Source: Blepharisma stoltei (lineage: Eukaryota > Ciliophora > Heterotrichea > Heterotrichida > Blepharismidae). From it: a DNA stretch of 64,000 nt. A program made the position numbers and the translations under genes. Below are positions 31,750 to 42,705 of this stretch, piece after piece (positions within the stretch are counted from its first letter, which is position 1; every line of letters starts with the position of its first letter). The notes under the pieces were generated by a model. That model was not told the DNA's origin, made no database searches, and was given only the letters and a program-made list of their open reading frames with translations. The DNA lies in contig CAJZBQ010000055.1 in NCBI GenBank assembly GCA_914767885.1, positions 496,001-560,000 of the forward strand. Direction: 5' to 3'.

Positions 31750-33069
31750 ATGAATTCAACTGCAGCCACCCAAAGTTTTTCGCACTTCGATGCTCTTGAG
31801 AACGTTCACATCTTGACATACGATTTGCAATTTTTGTTTGACTCTGCAATATCCTCCCCAAACACCCCGCTATTACCTAAGCTCTTCGAAATGAAAGAAA
31901 AATTCCAAAACATAACAGAAGCTTGGGAATCACTTACCAATGAGCTTTATAGCAAAATTGAAGAAGAAAAAATTATTCTTTAACAAAATAAATAATTTAT
32001 ATATATGAATTTTAGGGAAAAAATAATGAAAATTAATTAAATTTATTATAAATCTAAGAAATTCATTGAAACTCGATGCGGTTTGTATGAAAAAAATCAA
32101 AAAATTTCTGAAAAAATCCTTTTGTCACAAACACGAATTTTAAAAGAAAAAAACGAAGAATTAGAAGATTCTTTATACAGACTTAAAAACATGTGAAGGA
32201 AAAACATAGAAGATATGGAAATTTCTGCTACAAAACATATGGTATCAAGAGGGCAGATAATGTCGAATTATCTAATTGAACTTGAACAAATTGATAAAGA
32301 AATCAACGAAGTCTTAAGTTCTTCCTTCATAAAACAGCCAAAACAAGACCCCTCATTCAGCTCAGAAATTTCTTCTCCTCCTGTCAGCTTAATTTCTTCA
32401 AAACCCTATGAAATCACCATCGACAAAGCAAGTTCCATAACTTCTTTCGAATTCAAAAAAGCCATGGAAGGAATCAGCTTTAATTCTTTCGTAAATAACT
32501 CAAAAATCTCAATAGAAAAAAACGAAGGAGAATGAAACCCAGATTTTGATAGTGAAAAAGAAGACTCTTACTCTGTCGATGAAATTAAGCGTGCAATAGA
32601 AATTTTAAACAAAGCCCAGCTGCTAAATAAGCACGAAACTGTAGAAAAATTAAATGAGATGGTAAACAAAAGTGGGTCGACGAATATGGACTTTATTCTT
32701 GACCTTATGAGCATTAGCAAAGATATTTCTAATAGGAAAATGCCTAAAAAGAAGTTGGAAATTGACAGTTTTCAAGATGTGAGCGGTCTTGAGATCACAA
32801 CTCCTAGAAGCTCGTTTTTCGTTCAGGGGAATGTTTTAAGCACAATACAGTCTCCAGGGCATAAAGCACCAATTAATTATTCAGGAGAAGTTTTGCATGA
32901 TGTAAAGTATGATGAAATAATGAATGCACCAACACTGCTAGAAGTCCTTGGGCTTAAAGATGCTAATGAAGAGTTTTCTGTACTGATGTCCCCTAATATA
33001 CAAATTTATATAAATTCATCAAAATTATTAATAAATCAAAATAATAGGGAATTATTTGTTATAGTATAA
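31750..33069 (+). CDS. Unrecognised protein with N-terminal coiled coil
   Basis: One 66-bp IES (31981-32046) interrupts the N-terminal helix; joining gives KIEEEKIILYKSKKFIETRCG. The first ~190 residues are helical and coiled-coil-like (QKISEKILLSQTRILKEKNEELEDSLYRLK, then MWRKNIEDMEISATKHM). The rest is Ser/Pro-rich with acidic patches (EKNEGEWNPDFDSEKEDSY) and a short ordered-looking end (APTLLEVLGLKDANEEFSVLM). TGA at 32194 and 32533 reads Trp. No TM or enzymatic motif. The function is unknown; a cytoskeletal or scaffold role would be a guess. Confidence 0.6.
31981..32046. other. TA-bounded IES, 66 bp
   Basis: Phase-matched TA at 31981 and 32047. Pure A/T-rich, no repeats. Confidence 0.75.
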
Positions 33070-33137
33070 TAAAAATCATCAATAATTGGTGAGTTTGTAA
33101 GTAAAAATTCAATTAAATTAAATTTTTATAAAAATAA

Positions 33138-33317
33138 ATGGACGAGCATAGGGAAGAAGAGGAAGAATCTATGAAGGAAATTTTGGTTTCAAGAATAATC
33201 AAGCCTCTTACAAGGGGAACTTTCTTTGGACTAGGAACATGGGTTAGTTTGAAATTCCTTGGCCCTTTAGTAGCAAAAAAGTTATCTATTAATTTGCAAA
33301 AACTATGATTTGGCTAG
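33138..33317 (+). CDS. Small protein with hydrophobic C-terminal half
   Basis: A 59-codon ORF (one TGA read as Trp) starting MDEHREEEEESMKEILVSRI. The acidic N-terminus is followed by a hydrophobic, Gly-containing segment (GTFFGLGTWVSLKFLGPLVA) and a short Lys-rich tail ending in TAG. Size and pattern resemble small tail-anchored membrane subunits, but no family is recognised. It has its own short AT leader after the preceding gene, and the 3' end of the B56 gene lies just downstream. Confidence 0.45.
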
Positions 33318-33392
33318 ATAATTATTATGCATTAATCAGAAATTAGTAATGATATCTATCCTTATAATTAATGATGAATTGATAAATATTAA

Positions 33393-34973
33393 CTAAGCTG
33401 GTGGAATTAAATTTTGGCTTGAAAGTGCTATCCCATTCATATTATTCAGCCCAACTACATGAGAATCTATATAAGGAACTAGGGGTGATTTGAATTTTGG
33501 ATCGATGGCTTTAGCCCTTGCAGCCAATGCATCCCATTTTGCTTCAACAGTAGCTCTTGCAGGCAAATTATGCATGGTACTTAAAGAGTTTGATCTTGCC
33601 AAGTCTCTTGATCCAGTTTGAAGAGCTCTATCGAACGCTACAGGGTCTATTTCTTTCAAAATTACTTTTAATGCATTTAACGATTCTTGCAAAATTTTAT
33701 GCCAGTGAGTTTCTGCTAGTTCTACAATGACTGGAACAACCATAGGAAAAGTGACTTGTTTAAAGGTACGTAAAATACCTAATTCTCCCATTAGATAAAA
33801 AAAATGAATAATAATAAATAATTTCCCTTGCCTTTATAAAGCATCATTTAATAAGAGGACTAAGAAATAATCATTTTCAAAGAAACACATAGCACGATCT
33901 GCAACTTGAAGCTGAGGTCCTGAAATACACCTAACAAGCCTTTTAAACAGTTTCGGAATAAGCGGTTCAAGCTTTGCCAACTCACATACTTCTAAAACTT
34001 CTTGAAGCTCAGTCAAATATAAAGTTTCTTTAACAGAGTTCCCAAATGGCCAATATCTTAATAGCCCTTCTACTAGTGGGATTGCTAAAGCATGATCCTT
34101 GCTTAAGAAAAGCATCGAACATCTGAGAAGCTGCTCATGGAAAATATGGGAAGTCTGGACTTTATGCAGAGGAATCATGATCACTTTAAAGAAAACTACA
34201 TGCTCTTCTCTCAGAGGGACTGCAAAACCGCTGATAATTGATGCTAAAATATCCAAAAGTTCGCTGGCTCCATTGAATCTTTGAGTTTCATGTATCATAG
34301 TTAAAAATGAGTCATTTATAGCTTTTCTTATCATTTTCCTGCGTGGTACTAACTTTGCGTAGAGCCTATGTAAAATATTTTTTAAATAATCTCTTTCTCT
34401 AGGCTCTTCACTATCAAAAAGCTGCAGAAAATCTTGAATAAAGCTGGGGGTAATAAAGACTTTTAGGCTTTTCACATCAGTTGCCTCACAAATGATCAGT
34501 TCAAAAAAGAATTCGTAAACTCCTTGTAAGTGTGGTCATGCTGGATCAATCACTATATCTTCGTCGCCACCTTCAGCGCCAGCTTCACCTGGGCCTAGTT
34601 TATCTCCGCCTTTTTTGTCCATAGGGAGTGGTCTGAAAATATTTTTCTTGATCATGTCAATTACAAGATCCAAATGAGGGATTACATATTGAGCAACATT
34701 TTTTGAGTCATTTAAAAATTCTCTTAAGTCTTGCAAAGCTGCATTTCTCTCTGCTTTGGCTTTAACATCTTTATTGTCATCAGAATAATCATAAGTTATG
34801 CTGCACAGCTGAACTCGCTTTAAAAACATTTCTTTAGCATCTTTAGGGGTATGCTTTGTATCTGTTGCAGCTTTTCCTCTGACTGGAGGTGCAGGAGCTG
34901 CTTTTCCCACTTTTCCAACTTTGCCACGGGGTTGAGGGTTCGCCCCGGCTTTGTAAGCACCCGGCGTTGACAT
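33393..34973 (-). CDS. PP2A regulatory subunit B56 (PPP2R5 family)
   Basis: Substrate-targeting HEAT-like subunit of protein phosphatase 2A. Seen: a Gly/Pro/Lys-rich N-tail (residues 1-50); KRVQLCSITYDYSDDN; the family signature WPHLQGVYEFFFELI (Trp from TGA); FLQLFDSEEPRERDYLKNILHRLYAK; RFNGASELLDILASIISGFAVPLREEHVVFFKV; LHKVQ; GLLRYWPFGNSVKE; VADRAMCFFEND. A 45-bp IES (33792-33836) splits NDAL-MGELGILRTF near the end. The C-terminus after the HEAT repeats is short and divergent (SHVVGLNNMNGIALSSQN). It starts at 34973, ~220 bp from the divergent neighbour at 35193. Confidence 0.9.
33792..33836. other. TA-bounded IES, 45 bp, in B56 gene
   Basis: Among the shortest here. Phase-matched TA; joining gives LLLNDALMGELGILRTFKQV. 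Confidence 0.8.
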
Positions 34974-35192
34974 TTATAATCAATGAAGATAAAAATTTTT
35001 GAAAATATCGACAAAATCAAAATAATTTTATCTAAAAAACGCAGAAAAAAGGAAAAGAAATTGAGAATAAAGTTTTAAATAGATAGAGCTATATTAATAG
35101 CTGCCAGCAAAATATATATAAAATTCAGTATAAGACTCATAAAACTGCATTTTAACAGAGAATTAAGAGGAAAATTTTTGTTTAAAAAATTA

Positions 35193-35962
35193 ATGAAAGA
35201 AAGAAAATTTTCTAGACAAAATTTATCCGATACATCAATTTTAAGCGTCGCAAAGTCCCTTATAGAAGAAATCCAAAACAATAAAAATTCTCCTCAAGCT
35301 CTATTGAAAGAGCAATATTTTATTCCTTTTATTAATGAACGAGATGGCTGTGGGAGGTTACGAAAATTCTTAGATCCTCCTCCAAAAAGGGAAAGGCCAC
35401 CAATAAAGCCTATAATCTTTCTAAGATTTCATTAGCTTTCGTCCAGCCAATTATTCTCTTTTTTAATCTATATTTTATATACTTTCTTATAGTTATTTAT
35501 CAGAAATTCTATACAAACACAAATCAATCTCAAATATTCAGCCGCAAAAAACTGATTTCAAAACACACAAAAATTTCTTCAGTCCCTCCAGTTGGGATTT
35601 ACTATCAGCCAGAATCCTGAATTAAGCAGTCATTCTCTCACAAGCCTTTATTGCAAGTATCTCTTACATCTCCCAAGCTAAATCTGTTCAGTGCAACGAT
35701 GGAAAATACTTCTATTGACTCAAACCTTAGACCTAGCAAAAGTTTTGCAGTATCAAAATCATTTCCAAATATCAAAAAGACTAAAAATACCCAAAAGCAG
35801 ACCTTTCGAAGCCGCCCTGCAAGGAAAAAAGGTGTATGAGAATGCTTGCAGATACAAACACAAATAGACGATTTAAGAGACCAGCCAAATGAGCCTTCAT
35901 ATACTCTCCCTTATCATGAGCGAATTTTAAGTATATTACGAGATATGAGAAAAAATAGTTAA
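35193..35962 (+). CDS. Unrecognised basic protein
   Basis: The first in-frame ATG is 35193 (MKERKFSRQNLSDTSILSVA). The 5' part encodes a Lys/Arg-rich region with KFLDPPPKRERPPIKP. After an IES of roughly 90 bp (about 35404-35496; several TA joins possible) the frame continues SRKKLISKHTKISSVPPVGI, a Ser-rich segment (LRPSKSFAVSKSFPNIKKTK) and ends RILSILRDMRKNS. TGA reads Trp at ~35618 and 35838. No recognisable domain. It ends 6 bp from the stop of the STIL-like gene on the other strand, so the 3' ends almost overlap. Confidence 0.55.
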
Positions 35963-35968
35963 TAGCAT

Positions 35969-38290
35969 CTAATTTATTCAGTTTTTAAAATATAGGGTTT
36001 TTCCCTTATATAGCCTGCAAGGGCTGGGATTCTGACCGGAATCCTTTGGTTGGTGAACCAACAAGTGAGATGGTCCGACGAGTTGGTTCTACAGCCAAAG
36101 GATTCCGGACAGAATCCACAGCCTTACAGGGCTATATAGGGGAAAACCCTATATTTTTTTTGCAGTTTTTTAATATCCTCGTCTTCTGATGTGTCGCTTG
36201 ATGATTCATAAGATTTTCCAAATAAATGGCTTATTAAGATATAAAATTAATTGTATTTTGGATAAGAATTGGGGGAATAATATAGAGAGATTATGCAAAG
36301 AGATATATATAATTTTTGGAACTGCTATTGTAGTATCTGAATTCCCACGAGAATTTGTTTTAGCTTTGGGGGGATTTTTAGGAAGATCCTGTGACGAGTC
36401 TGTAAAATATGAATTTCTTGCTGATGCTGCAGGGCTCGAAAAGAGGATTTTGGAGAAGTTTCTGAAGACTCAGACCCTTCAGTAGAAAATCTTAAATTAG
36501 GGACTCTTGGCATTCGGGGTGGTCTTTTAGGACGGTCTTTATGCATAAATGAAGTGTATCTTGTTATATTAATTCATTCTTTTCCATCTACAGCATAATA
36601 AATATATTTTTTTTAAAAATTTTCATCAAATTAATATAATAAATAATATTCGTCGAAGCCGATTGTTTTTCATGAAAAAGAGTTCTGCATGACGGCGATT
36701 TTTTATCAATTGTAGTATTTGTTGAGGAGTTCACCATTTTTGGAGAATTTCTTGCAAATTGATATTTTGGTTTTGGACTTTCAAGCTGAGTATAGCAGAT
36801 TTGGCTTTGGAGTTCTTGGATTTGTTTTTCTAATCTCCTCAGCATTTGTGCTTGCTCTAGTATCAAATTTTCTGTTGAAGCCCCATTGCAGGTTTCTAAG
36901 CTTGACCTTGGTGACCTAATTGGCATATCTTTTATGCTTGAGTATCCATCACTTGAAATGCTAGGGCTCGTAGTCTTTCTAGGTTTCCTTATATCAGCTT
37001 TTGGTGATGTTAAAATGCCATAATTTAATGTATATACTTTTATTTAATTTTAAATATATATTTTATATAAAATATATATTAAGACAGCACAATAGAAATA
37101 TTTTACGCATTTGAATCTTATTCAGCAGAATACCTTTCAAAAAAGTACATGTTTCTGATAAAAACGATCCATTTTCTGCCCTTAATTCAAATATGGAATT
37201 TGCTATGCACCAGGCGGGTTTTTCTTGGGTACTAACTTCGTAAAATGCTGGCTTTGAAGAAAAATTGGCAAAAAGAAAAGTATTTTGCTCAGGGTTTGGA
37301 GAGATTCGGCCCTGAATCAGCTTGCTTTCAATAAATCTTACACAAGCTGCCTAAACTAATGGATGAGCTAATGGATTTGTATGGTCTCCAGTAGCTCCAA
37401 CAGATCAGACACCTACAAGGGGATATCTGAATGCTAGAGGGTCAGAGCATAATAACGGCAAAACCCTCTTTTTTTGGTCAAGAGTCAGATAGCCAGTTTG
37501 GAATTTTACTTTTTTATCAGTTTTCTGTGTCAATTGTATGCTCAATGGTGTCGATACTATTTTCAGCATAGAAATTTGCACAAACTGCAAATTCACGTAA
37601 GGAAACAGCATTTGGCAGTTTGCGAGCAGTCGTCCATCGTTTATTACAAAACTAAAAGCAGCTTTACAGAGATCAAGGGGTTCTAAGTACTCAAATTCTG
37701 CATAAGAATCTAGTTTAAACATCAAGCTTTGTATTCTTTTTATTTTTAATTCCTATATTTTTATTTTTAAAATAAAAATATGCTATGATTTTAAAATTAT
37801 TTTTTAATTTTTAAATTAAATTATCATAAAATAAATTGAAACTCCCTTTTATCAGTTTCTAATATATCCCTTGAAAATAATCGAATTATATAATCTCCTG
37901 AAGACCTTGGCGTTCTTGCATTCTATTGTAGCTCATTAATCGTGACTGTTAAGTAATGAGATTGACTATATTTAGAGCCTATTAGCAATCCGCCAAATGC
38001 AGTTTGGGGAGATTCTTGTAGGCATTCTGTATATATAGATTCTAAAACTTCAGGGGTAAACTTGATTACAGGTAATATAGACGACGGCGAAAGAAGGCTT
38101 TTTTTGCCAGTAGGAGCCCTTAGTCATAATGAGGATTGTGAGGCCGATAAGTTTATTTTTTTGATAATAGAAAGTGTTCTCGTCTCAAAACTAAATGGTT
38201 CTTCTTGATAGTTATGCTATTTAATTAAAAAATTATTTATTTTATTAAATAAATTATAATCCTAAAATCATTATTAATTAATATATCCAT
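35969..38290 (-). CDS. Probable STIL/Ana2-type centriole duplication protein
   Basis: The minus-strand gene is reassembled across seven inserts. It begins MDNYQEEPFSFETRTLSIIK. A long beta-rich N-domain contains FRYPLVGVWSVGATGDH and LVWAACVRFIESKLIQGRIS, which resemble the conserved STIL N-domain. Later a short coiled coil (LEQAQMLRRLEKQIQELQSQI) sits where STIL/Ana2 bind the Plk4 kinase, and basic and acidic linkers follow (RPKRPPRMPRVP, SSSDTSEDED). STIL family members build the centriole cartwheel with SAS-6; basal-body duplication would be the role here. An in-frame TAG at 37923-37925 splits TINELQ from NARTPRSSGDY. The start is 60 bp from the divergent gene at 38350. Confidence 0.6.
35991..36151. 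mobile_element. Palindromic MITE IES (161 bp), GGTTTCCCC family
   Basis: Ends TATAGGGTTTTTCCC and GGGGAAAACCCTATA; the arms are GCAAGGGCTG...GGAATCCTTTGG. Excision lets the STIL-like frame end IKKLQKKYFKNWIN then TAG (35969). Confidence 0.8.
36242..36325. other. TA-bounded IES, 84 bp, in STIL-like gene
   Basis: Phase-matched TA. Joining gives ILVGIQILQYILISHLFGKS and avoids a TAG at the border. Confidence 0.55.
36596..36639. other. TA-bounded IES, 44 bp, in STIL-like gene
   Basis: Joining gives SASTNIIYAVDGKEWINITR. TTATTAT is present at both borders, so the exact join is ambiguous by a codon. Confidence 0.65.
37029..37075. other. IES (~50 bp, borders uncertain) in STIL-like gene
   Basis: A highly AT-rich TATATA interval separates LNKIQMRKIFLLCCLN from NYGILTSPKADIRKPRK. 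Several TA joins fit. Confidence 0.45.
37732..37826. other. TA-bounded IES, 95 bp, in STIL-like gene
   Basis: Joining gives KREFQFILQSLMFKLDSYAEF in frame. Confidence 0.75.
38213..38283. other. TA-bounded IES, 71 bp, in STIL-like gene
   Basis: It sits two codons after the ATG. Joining gives MDNYQEEPFSF; without excision no start is available. Confidence 0.7.
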
Positions 38291-38349
38291 TTTAAATTAT
38301 TTTAACATGTTTTAAGTTTGCCAAGGATTGTAATTTTTGTTATTTAATA

Positions 38350-38877
38350 ATGCACACAGACATTAGCCCTTTTAAAACACAAAAAGCAACAGTAAGCTCT
38401 TTATTGATGTCAATAAAGCTAAAAAACAGAAACAAAATCAAGCATAACAGAGAAACTTCATTAGAAGAGCCTTTGTTTGCAGTTTCACAAGGTGGAAAAA
38501 AATATTCAAAAAATTCTCCTTATAAGGCTGATTATTCGTTGATTTTCCAGCCTCCAAAGTATGACTTGGAGAAGGTTTTTAATTTTCATGACATGCAGCA
38601 GGATCTAGATTATTTGTTGATGCCAAAAAGAAGCTCTAGCTCAGCTACGTATACGAAAAAGACAAATATTAGAGCAAAAAGCCCTGATTGTAATATATTT
38701 AATCAGAAATCCAGTAAAGGATTTTCGCTAGAAGCAACTGTGAGACAGATTACTCCTGGTAGGAGAATTTGTGGAAATATATTTAAACCAAAAAATGAGT
38801 GATCAACAATAAAGATAAAACATATGAATAGGTTCCATATTGCAAGGATTCCGACGGTAAAACTGGATTCCGATTAA
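38350..38877 (+). CDS. Unrecognised basic protein
   Basis: 175 codons, starting MHTDISPFKTQKATVSSLLM and ending HIARIPTVKLDSD-TAA, with one TGA (38800) read as Trp. It is rich in Lys/Ser, with an ordered-looking middle (YKADYSLIFQPPKYDLEKVFNFHDMQQDLDYLLM) and a basic tail (VRQITPGRRICGNIF). No TM, signal peptide, IES or intron. Its divergent 60-bp spacing from the STIL-like gene implies a shared promoter region and possibly co-expression. No family recognised. Confidence 0.6.
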
Positions 38878-39185
38878 AAGTGATTGAATCGATTTATATT
38901 GTGAAATATTAAAGTATTGGAATGATCTATATAAATAATTAATGATTCTTATGGTTTTGATAGAAATTAGAATAATTTCGTATAGAAAATTCTAGATTGC
39001 TTTCATTTAAAAGAGCAGATTATTTGCTATTGAGGAGTTATAATGATTTTTTTAAAATTAAGTATTAATTTGATAATGGAAATTAAAAAATGCTGTGCGT
39101 TTTAAAAATAAAATCTTGAAAAATTTTACTATTAATTTAGAAAATTTAAATTGAGGGAAAATATGATAGCTTAGTTTGTTATTAA
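38878..39185. other. AT-rich intergenic spacer
   Basis: Nothing recognised. Confidence 0.5.
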
Positions 39186-39384
39186 ATAGATAGTGTAAGA
39201 AATTGAAAAATTAAATTTATTCGACTTTATTATAATATAAGTACTGGATGGAACTTATTGTTAAAGAACATAAGCTCGCTAAGTACAATTTCTTTTTCTG
39301 CCTCCGAAAAAAAAGAAAACCCAAAGAAGCCTCTTTCCCTAAGCAGAGATAAATTAATCACCTCTCATATTTATTATTATTATT
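39186..39384 (+). CDS. Possible exon or gene fragment
   Basis: An open stretch without ATG (TGA read as Trp) whose right part has protein-like composition (ISSLSTISFSASEKKENPKK, PLSLSRDKLITSHI) and runs straight into a TA-bounded MITE. It may be an exon of a gene whose start lies across an unrecognised IES, or a relic. An overlapping 34-codon ATG frame (39248) is an alternative. Confidence 0.3.
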
Positions 39385-39849
39385 TACTCCCCTTTAAATT
39401 GGAACAAAAATTCGGTAAAATTATTAGGGAATTTAGCCCACCTTTAAATTGGAACAAAATTTGTTTTCCAATAATAAAATTTTATGATGAAAATACTAAT
39501 TTTATAAATTAGTTTTGACCTAATTTAATAGATAAAATGCAAATAGAATGATATTTAAACAGTTTTCACGCTGAACTTATTATTTTTTTTTTAATTCATT
39601 ATAAAATAAATTAAGATTTATGGCATTGTGCTTAATTTATATGTTTTTAAATACAAATTTTTATAATATTAGTTTTGACATAATTTAATAGAAAAAGTGA
39701 AAGTAGAATTCTACTAAACATTTTTAACACTGATTCAATTAATTTTTTATTTATTTCTTCATAAAATAAAATTCAAGTTTTATACTCAAATCATATTTTT
39801 TTTAAAAACAAATTAACCCTTGGATTTTTTGTTCAAATTTAAAGGAGGG
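39385..39849. mobile_element. MITE family 2 (CCTTTAAATTGGAACAAAA), ~465 bp
   Basis: TA-bounded. The left has two copies of CCTTTAAATTGGAACAAAA and the right has GTTCAAATTTAAAGGAGGG. Same overall layout as the pogo-like MITEs, and the terminal motif shares its inner GAACAAAA. Confidence 0.75.
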
Positions 39850-39943
39850 TAAGTTAGTAAATTAAATATCAATAAGATTATTTCATCTTTTCTATATACG
39901 ATATTTATCCTAATCTAAGATTAATTCATACATAAAAAAAAAT

Positions 39944-41035
39944 CTAAACTTCAAGGTCAACTAGCTGATGCTGTTCATCTACCACACAATCCCCTCCTTC
40001 TTCTTCATTAAAGCTGACTAAATAATAACTTCCTTCATCATTTATACACACAATTTTATTCCCTTCCTTTATAAAAGCGCACAATGTCCTTACATTTTTA
40101 ACCCTAAACTGTGCAAAACTTCATTCTGAGTCAAAATACTTTGGTAATAGCCGCTTCATAAAGGAAAAATTCGATCTCGGGTTCTGAGGTCTTTGGGCTC
40201 CTATTGAAAATATGTGTATTGTGCCTTTATCACTGCTGCAAGCCAGCCAATTTGAGTCTGGATGGAAAGCTAAACAATAAATTTCAGCTCTGTCAATGCC
40301 TCTTCTCAGCTCCTGCCTAATATCCCCTGTTTCTACGTTAAAAACCCTTATAAGAGTTCCTTTATCTGAAGCAGTCGCTACTAGAGTCCCTTCAGGGTTT
40401 AAACTAATACAAGATATAGCGCTTTCATGAGCTTGTATAGCCAAGCTTCTTTCTTCATTATAAATATTGACTCTGATTTTACCTCTTTCTTTATCAGGGC
40501 ATGCCAGTACAATTCTACTGCTATTATTAGATACACAGCAAAGTGCTTTAGGATTTGGCGCAGTGTCTATATGATCTTGCATTTTTAGGTCTTGAAGGTT
40601 ATAAACGTAAATTTTTGTGTCTAAAATTACTATATTCTTTTTTAATTTAATTAAAAAAAATAAAAAATTAGGGATTTTTAGAGAAAATTAATGAAATAGA
40701 GAATAATTCGGTCCCGTCGCAATCTAACACCTTTGACTTCTTCTCTAAAACAAAGTTCTCCTGTCGGCCTCATTTGGTGGTCGTCCCAGATTATTACTTT
40801 TGTAATTGGGAAACGAGGGGAGTTCCCACCACCGACTAATGCTAAAATATTAGAGCGATATAAAAGCTCAACAAAGCCAATTCCTCCATAGAGATCTAAA
40901 TAAAAATTCACCTCTTTTGAAACAGAATTTTATAGGGCAGCTGTTGAAGATTTTAAAGCCAGAGTTTGTGCCTTGAACAAAGCAGGTGGCGTCTTGGTTG
41001 AATCGGATACAAAGTTGGGAATTTACAGAGTCCAT
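39944..41035 (-). CDS. WIPI/Atg18-type PROPPIN (WD40, phosphoinositide-binding)
   Basis: Autophagy-related beta-propeller that binds PI3P/PI(3,5)P2. Seen: [20 protein letters not shown] (blade 1), [24 protein letters not shown] (family signature), [39 protein letters not shown], and the lipid-binding motif LRRG in [21 protein letters not shown]. It is joined through a 16-nt intron (40896-40911, FKR-DLYGG) and a 71-bp IES (40633-40703, [17 protein letters not shown]). The start ATG is at 41035 and the stop TAG at 39944. TGA near 40119 reads Trp. Membrane recruitment during phagophore or endolysosome dynamics is the expected role. Confidence 0.9.
40633..40703. other. TA-bounded IES, 71 bp, in WIPI gene
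   Basis: Phase-matched TA; the join restores a propeller strand ([13 protein letters not shown]). Confidence 0.75.
40896..40911 (-). other. 16-nt intron in WIPI gene
   Basis: GTGAATTTTTATTTAG on the minus strand. Removal changes frame to [12 protein letters not shown], matching the family. Confidence 0.9.
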
Positions 41036-41760
41036 TTTATAACTTACACCCTTTAAATTGGAGCAAGATATTGGAAAAATTCATTTTGGGTAAATTAACC
41101 GATTTTAAGTTGGAACAAAATTTTAATTTTATAGGCAAAATAAAAAAATCTATATACAAATAGATGTGATTGCCAATTTATAGTCACAAAATAAAATTTA
41201 CCTATAACTTGCTCTTTTTTTTAAATGGGGAATGCAAATAGGACAATATTTAAAGAATAAGAGAAAAAAATTAACATATCACAATATATAGTTGGGAAAT
41301 ACCCATTATAAAAGAAAATGATAACAAAAAGGGGTGCTTTTTGACTGTAAAAGAATGCATAAAACACAGGTTGCCCGATGATGGCGCTCAATGCGCCATC
41401 ATTTAGCATTTTATTATACTTTTTTTAAAAGAATTAACGCCACTTTAAATGGAACAGATTTTTTGTACCAATAAAAAGAAGAAGAGTAAGAAAAATTCAG
41501 TTTTGGGTATAATTTTTATAGCGGAAGACCTATTAAGTCTAATTTAACAATGCTTTATAATTTTTAATAAAAATAAAGTTTGCATTCTAATGATTCTACT
41601 TTATCAATAATTATTTTATTTAATATCGCTTTTTATCACAAAATTTTGTTTTTAAACAATATTATTTATGCTTGTATATCATTTCTATATCATTCTTTCT
41701 TTATTTTCTATAATTTACTGATAATGACCAATTTAATATCTATCCATAATAATAAAGAAA
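41036..41760. other. Intergenic spacer with decayed MITE family 2 pieces
   Basis: Motifs CCTTTAAATTGGAGCAAG (41050), GATTTTAAGTTGGAACAAAA (~41101) and CACTTTAAATGGAACAG (~41440) are degenerate family-2 termini. No gene seen. Confidence 0.55.
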
Positions 41761-42201
41761 ATGAACCCTCATCAAGATTGGAATAGAGTTGTATTCACCG
41801 GACCAGTAGGAAAAGCTAAGAAAGGCGAACAAGCAATTCAAGATGCCCAAAGAAGAGGTGCAAATATTGAAACAGTAAGAAAAGCTCAAGGCGGGCATAA
41901 CCAGCATGGCCCTCAGGTAAATATCAGGAAATTGGCTGAAGAAACTGATGTGGTTGACGTTCCTCAATTGTCCCATGAGTTCAGAATTGAAATGCAAAAG
42001 GCAAGAGTCGCTGCAGGACTAAGTCAAGCTGATTTAGCTAAAAGGATTAACGAAAAGCAGAGCGTTGTTAACGAATATGAAAGTGGAAGAGCTGTGCCTG
42101 ATAATCAAGTTATCGTAAAAATTGAAAGAGCGCTGAATTGCAGACTTCCAAGGCCTCCAAAGCCTCCAAAAAGAAAGGCATCAGAAGAAGAGAAATTCTA
42201 A
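41761..42201 (+). CDS. MBF1: Multiprotein bridging factor 1 (MBF1/EDF1)
   Basis: 146 residues. The N-terminal MBF1 domain (DWNRVVFTGPVGKAKKGEQA) is followed by the linker VRKAQGGHNQHG and a C-terminal HTH_XRE fold (IEMQKARVAAGLSQADLAKRINEKQSVVNEYESGRAVPDNQVIVKIERAL) and a basic PPKPPKRK tail. MBF1 bridges TBP and activators and also senses collided ribosomes. The length and continuity of both domains match the family. No IES or intron; ~500 bp before the convergent uS19 gene. Confidence 0.95.
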   Translation: MNPHQDWNRVVFTGPVGKAKKGEQAIQDAQRRGANIETVRKAQGGHNQHGPQVNIRKLAEETDVVDVPQLSHEFRIEMQKARVAAGLSQADLAKRINEKQSVVNEYESGRAVPDNQVIVKIERALNCRLPRPPKPPKRKASEEEKF

Positions 42202-42705
42202 ACTATTTTAACTTATCCTTTTTTAATTAAATAAAAATACTGATAAGTGTCTTTTCCTGGCTAATATTTTCCTTTACAGCCATTTTCTGGTATTATTTAT
42301 TCGAAAATTTTTTCTAGAAAAATAACGGTTTTTGCCTAAACAATCTCTGAAGAGATCCTCGACCAAATAGTGCTTATAAAGAGGCTGAGATGGAAAAATT
42401 ACGAATAAATGCCATTTATCTTTTTTCATAATATTTAGCAATCTTCCAGGAACTGATTATCATATAAATGTTTTTATTTTATTATACACATTAAATACTA
42501 TAGGAAAGTTAGATCCCATAGGCTAGCAAGACATGGTCATTAAGAAAATTAATATTCAAACAGTCACGAAAAGGCAAATAAAATTAAACTTTTCTGCTAA
42601 TAATTATCGCAAAATTTAAAACAAAAACACCCACAAACCAATTCCCAAATTCTACCCCAATTTTCCATTTTATACGGTCAAAACAATTTCTTTAAGTTTT
42701 TTAGC
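42202..42705. other. AT-rich spacer between convergent genes
   Basis: No gene or repeat recognised. Confidence 0.5.

Noticed and set aside
36189-36485. Plus-strand 98-codon ORF with hydrophobic stretches
   Set aside because: Overlaps an IES and antisense exons of the STIL-like gene.
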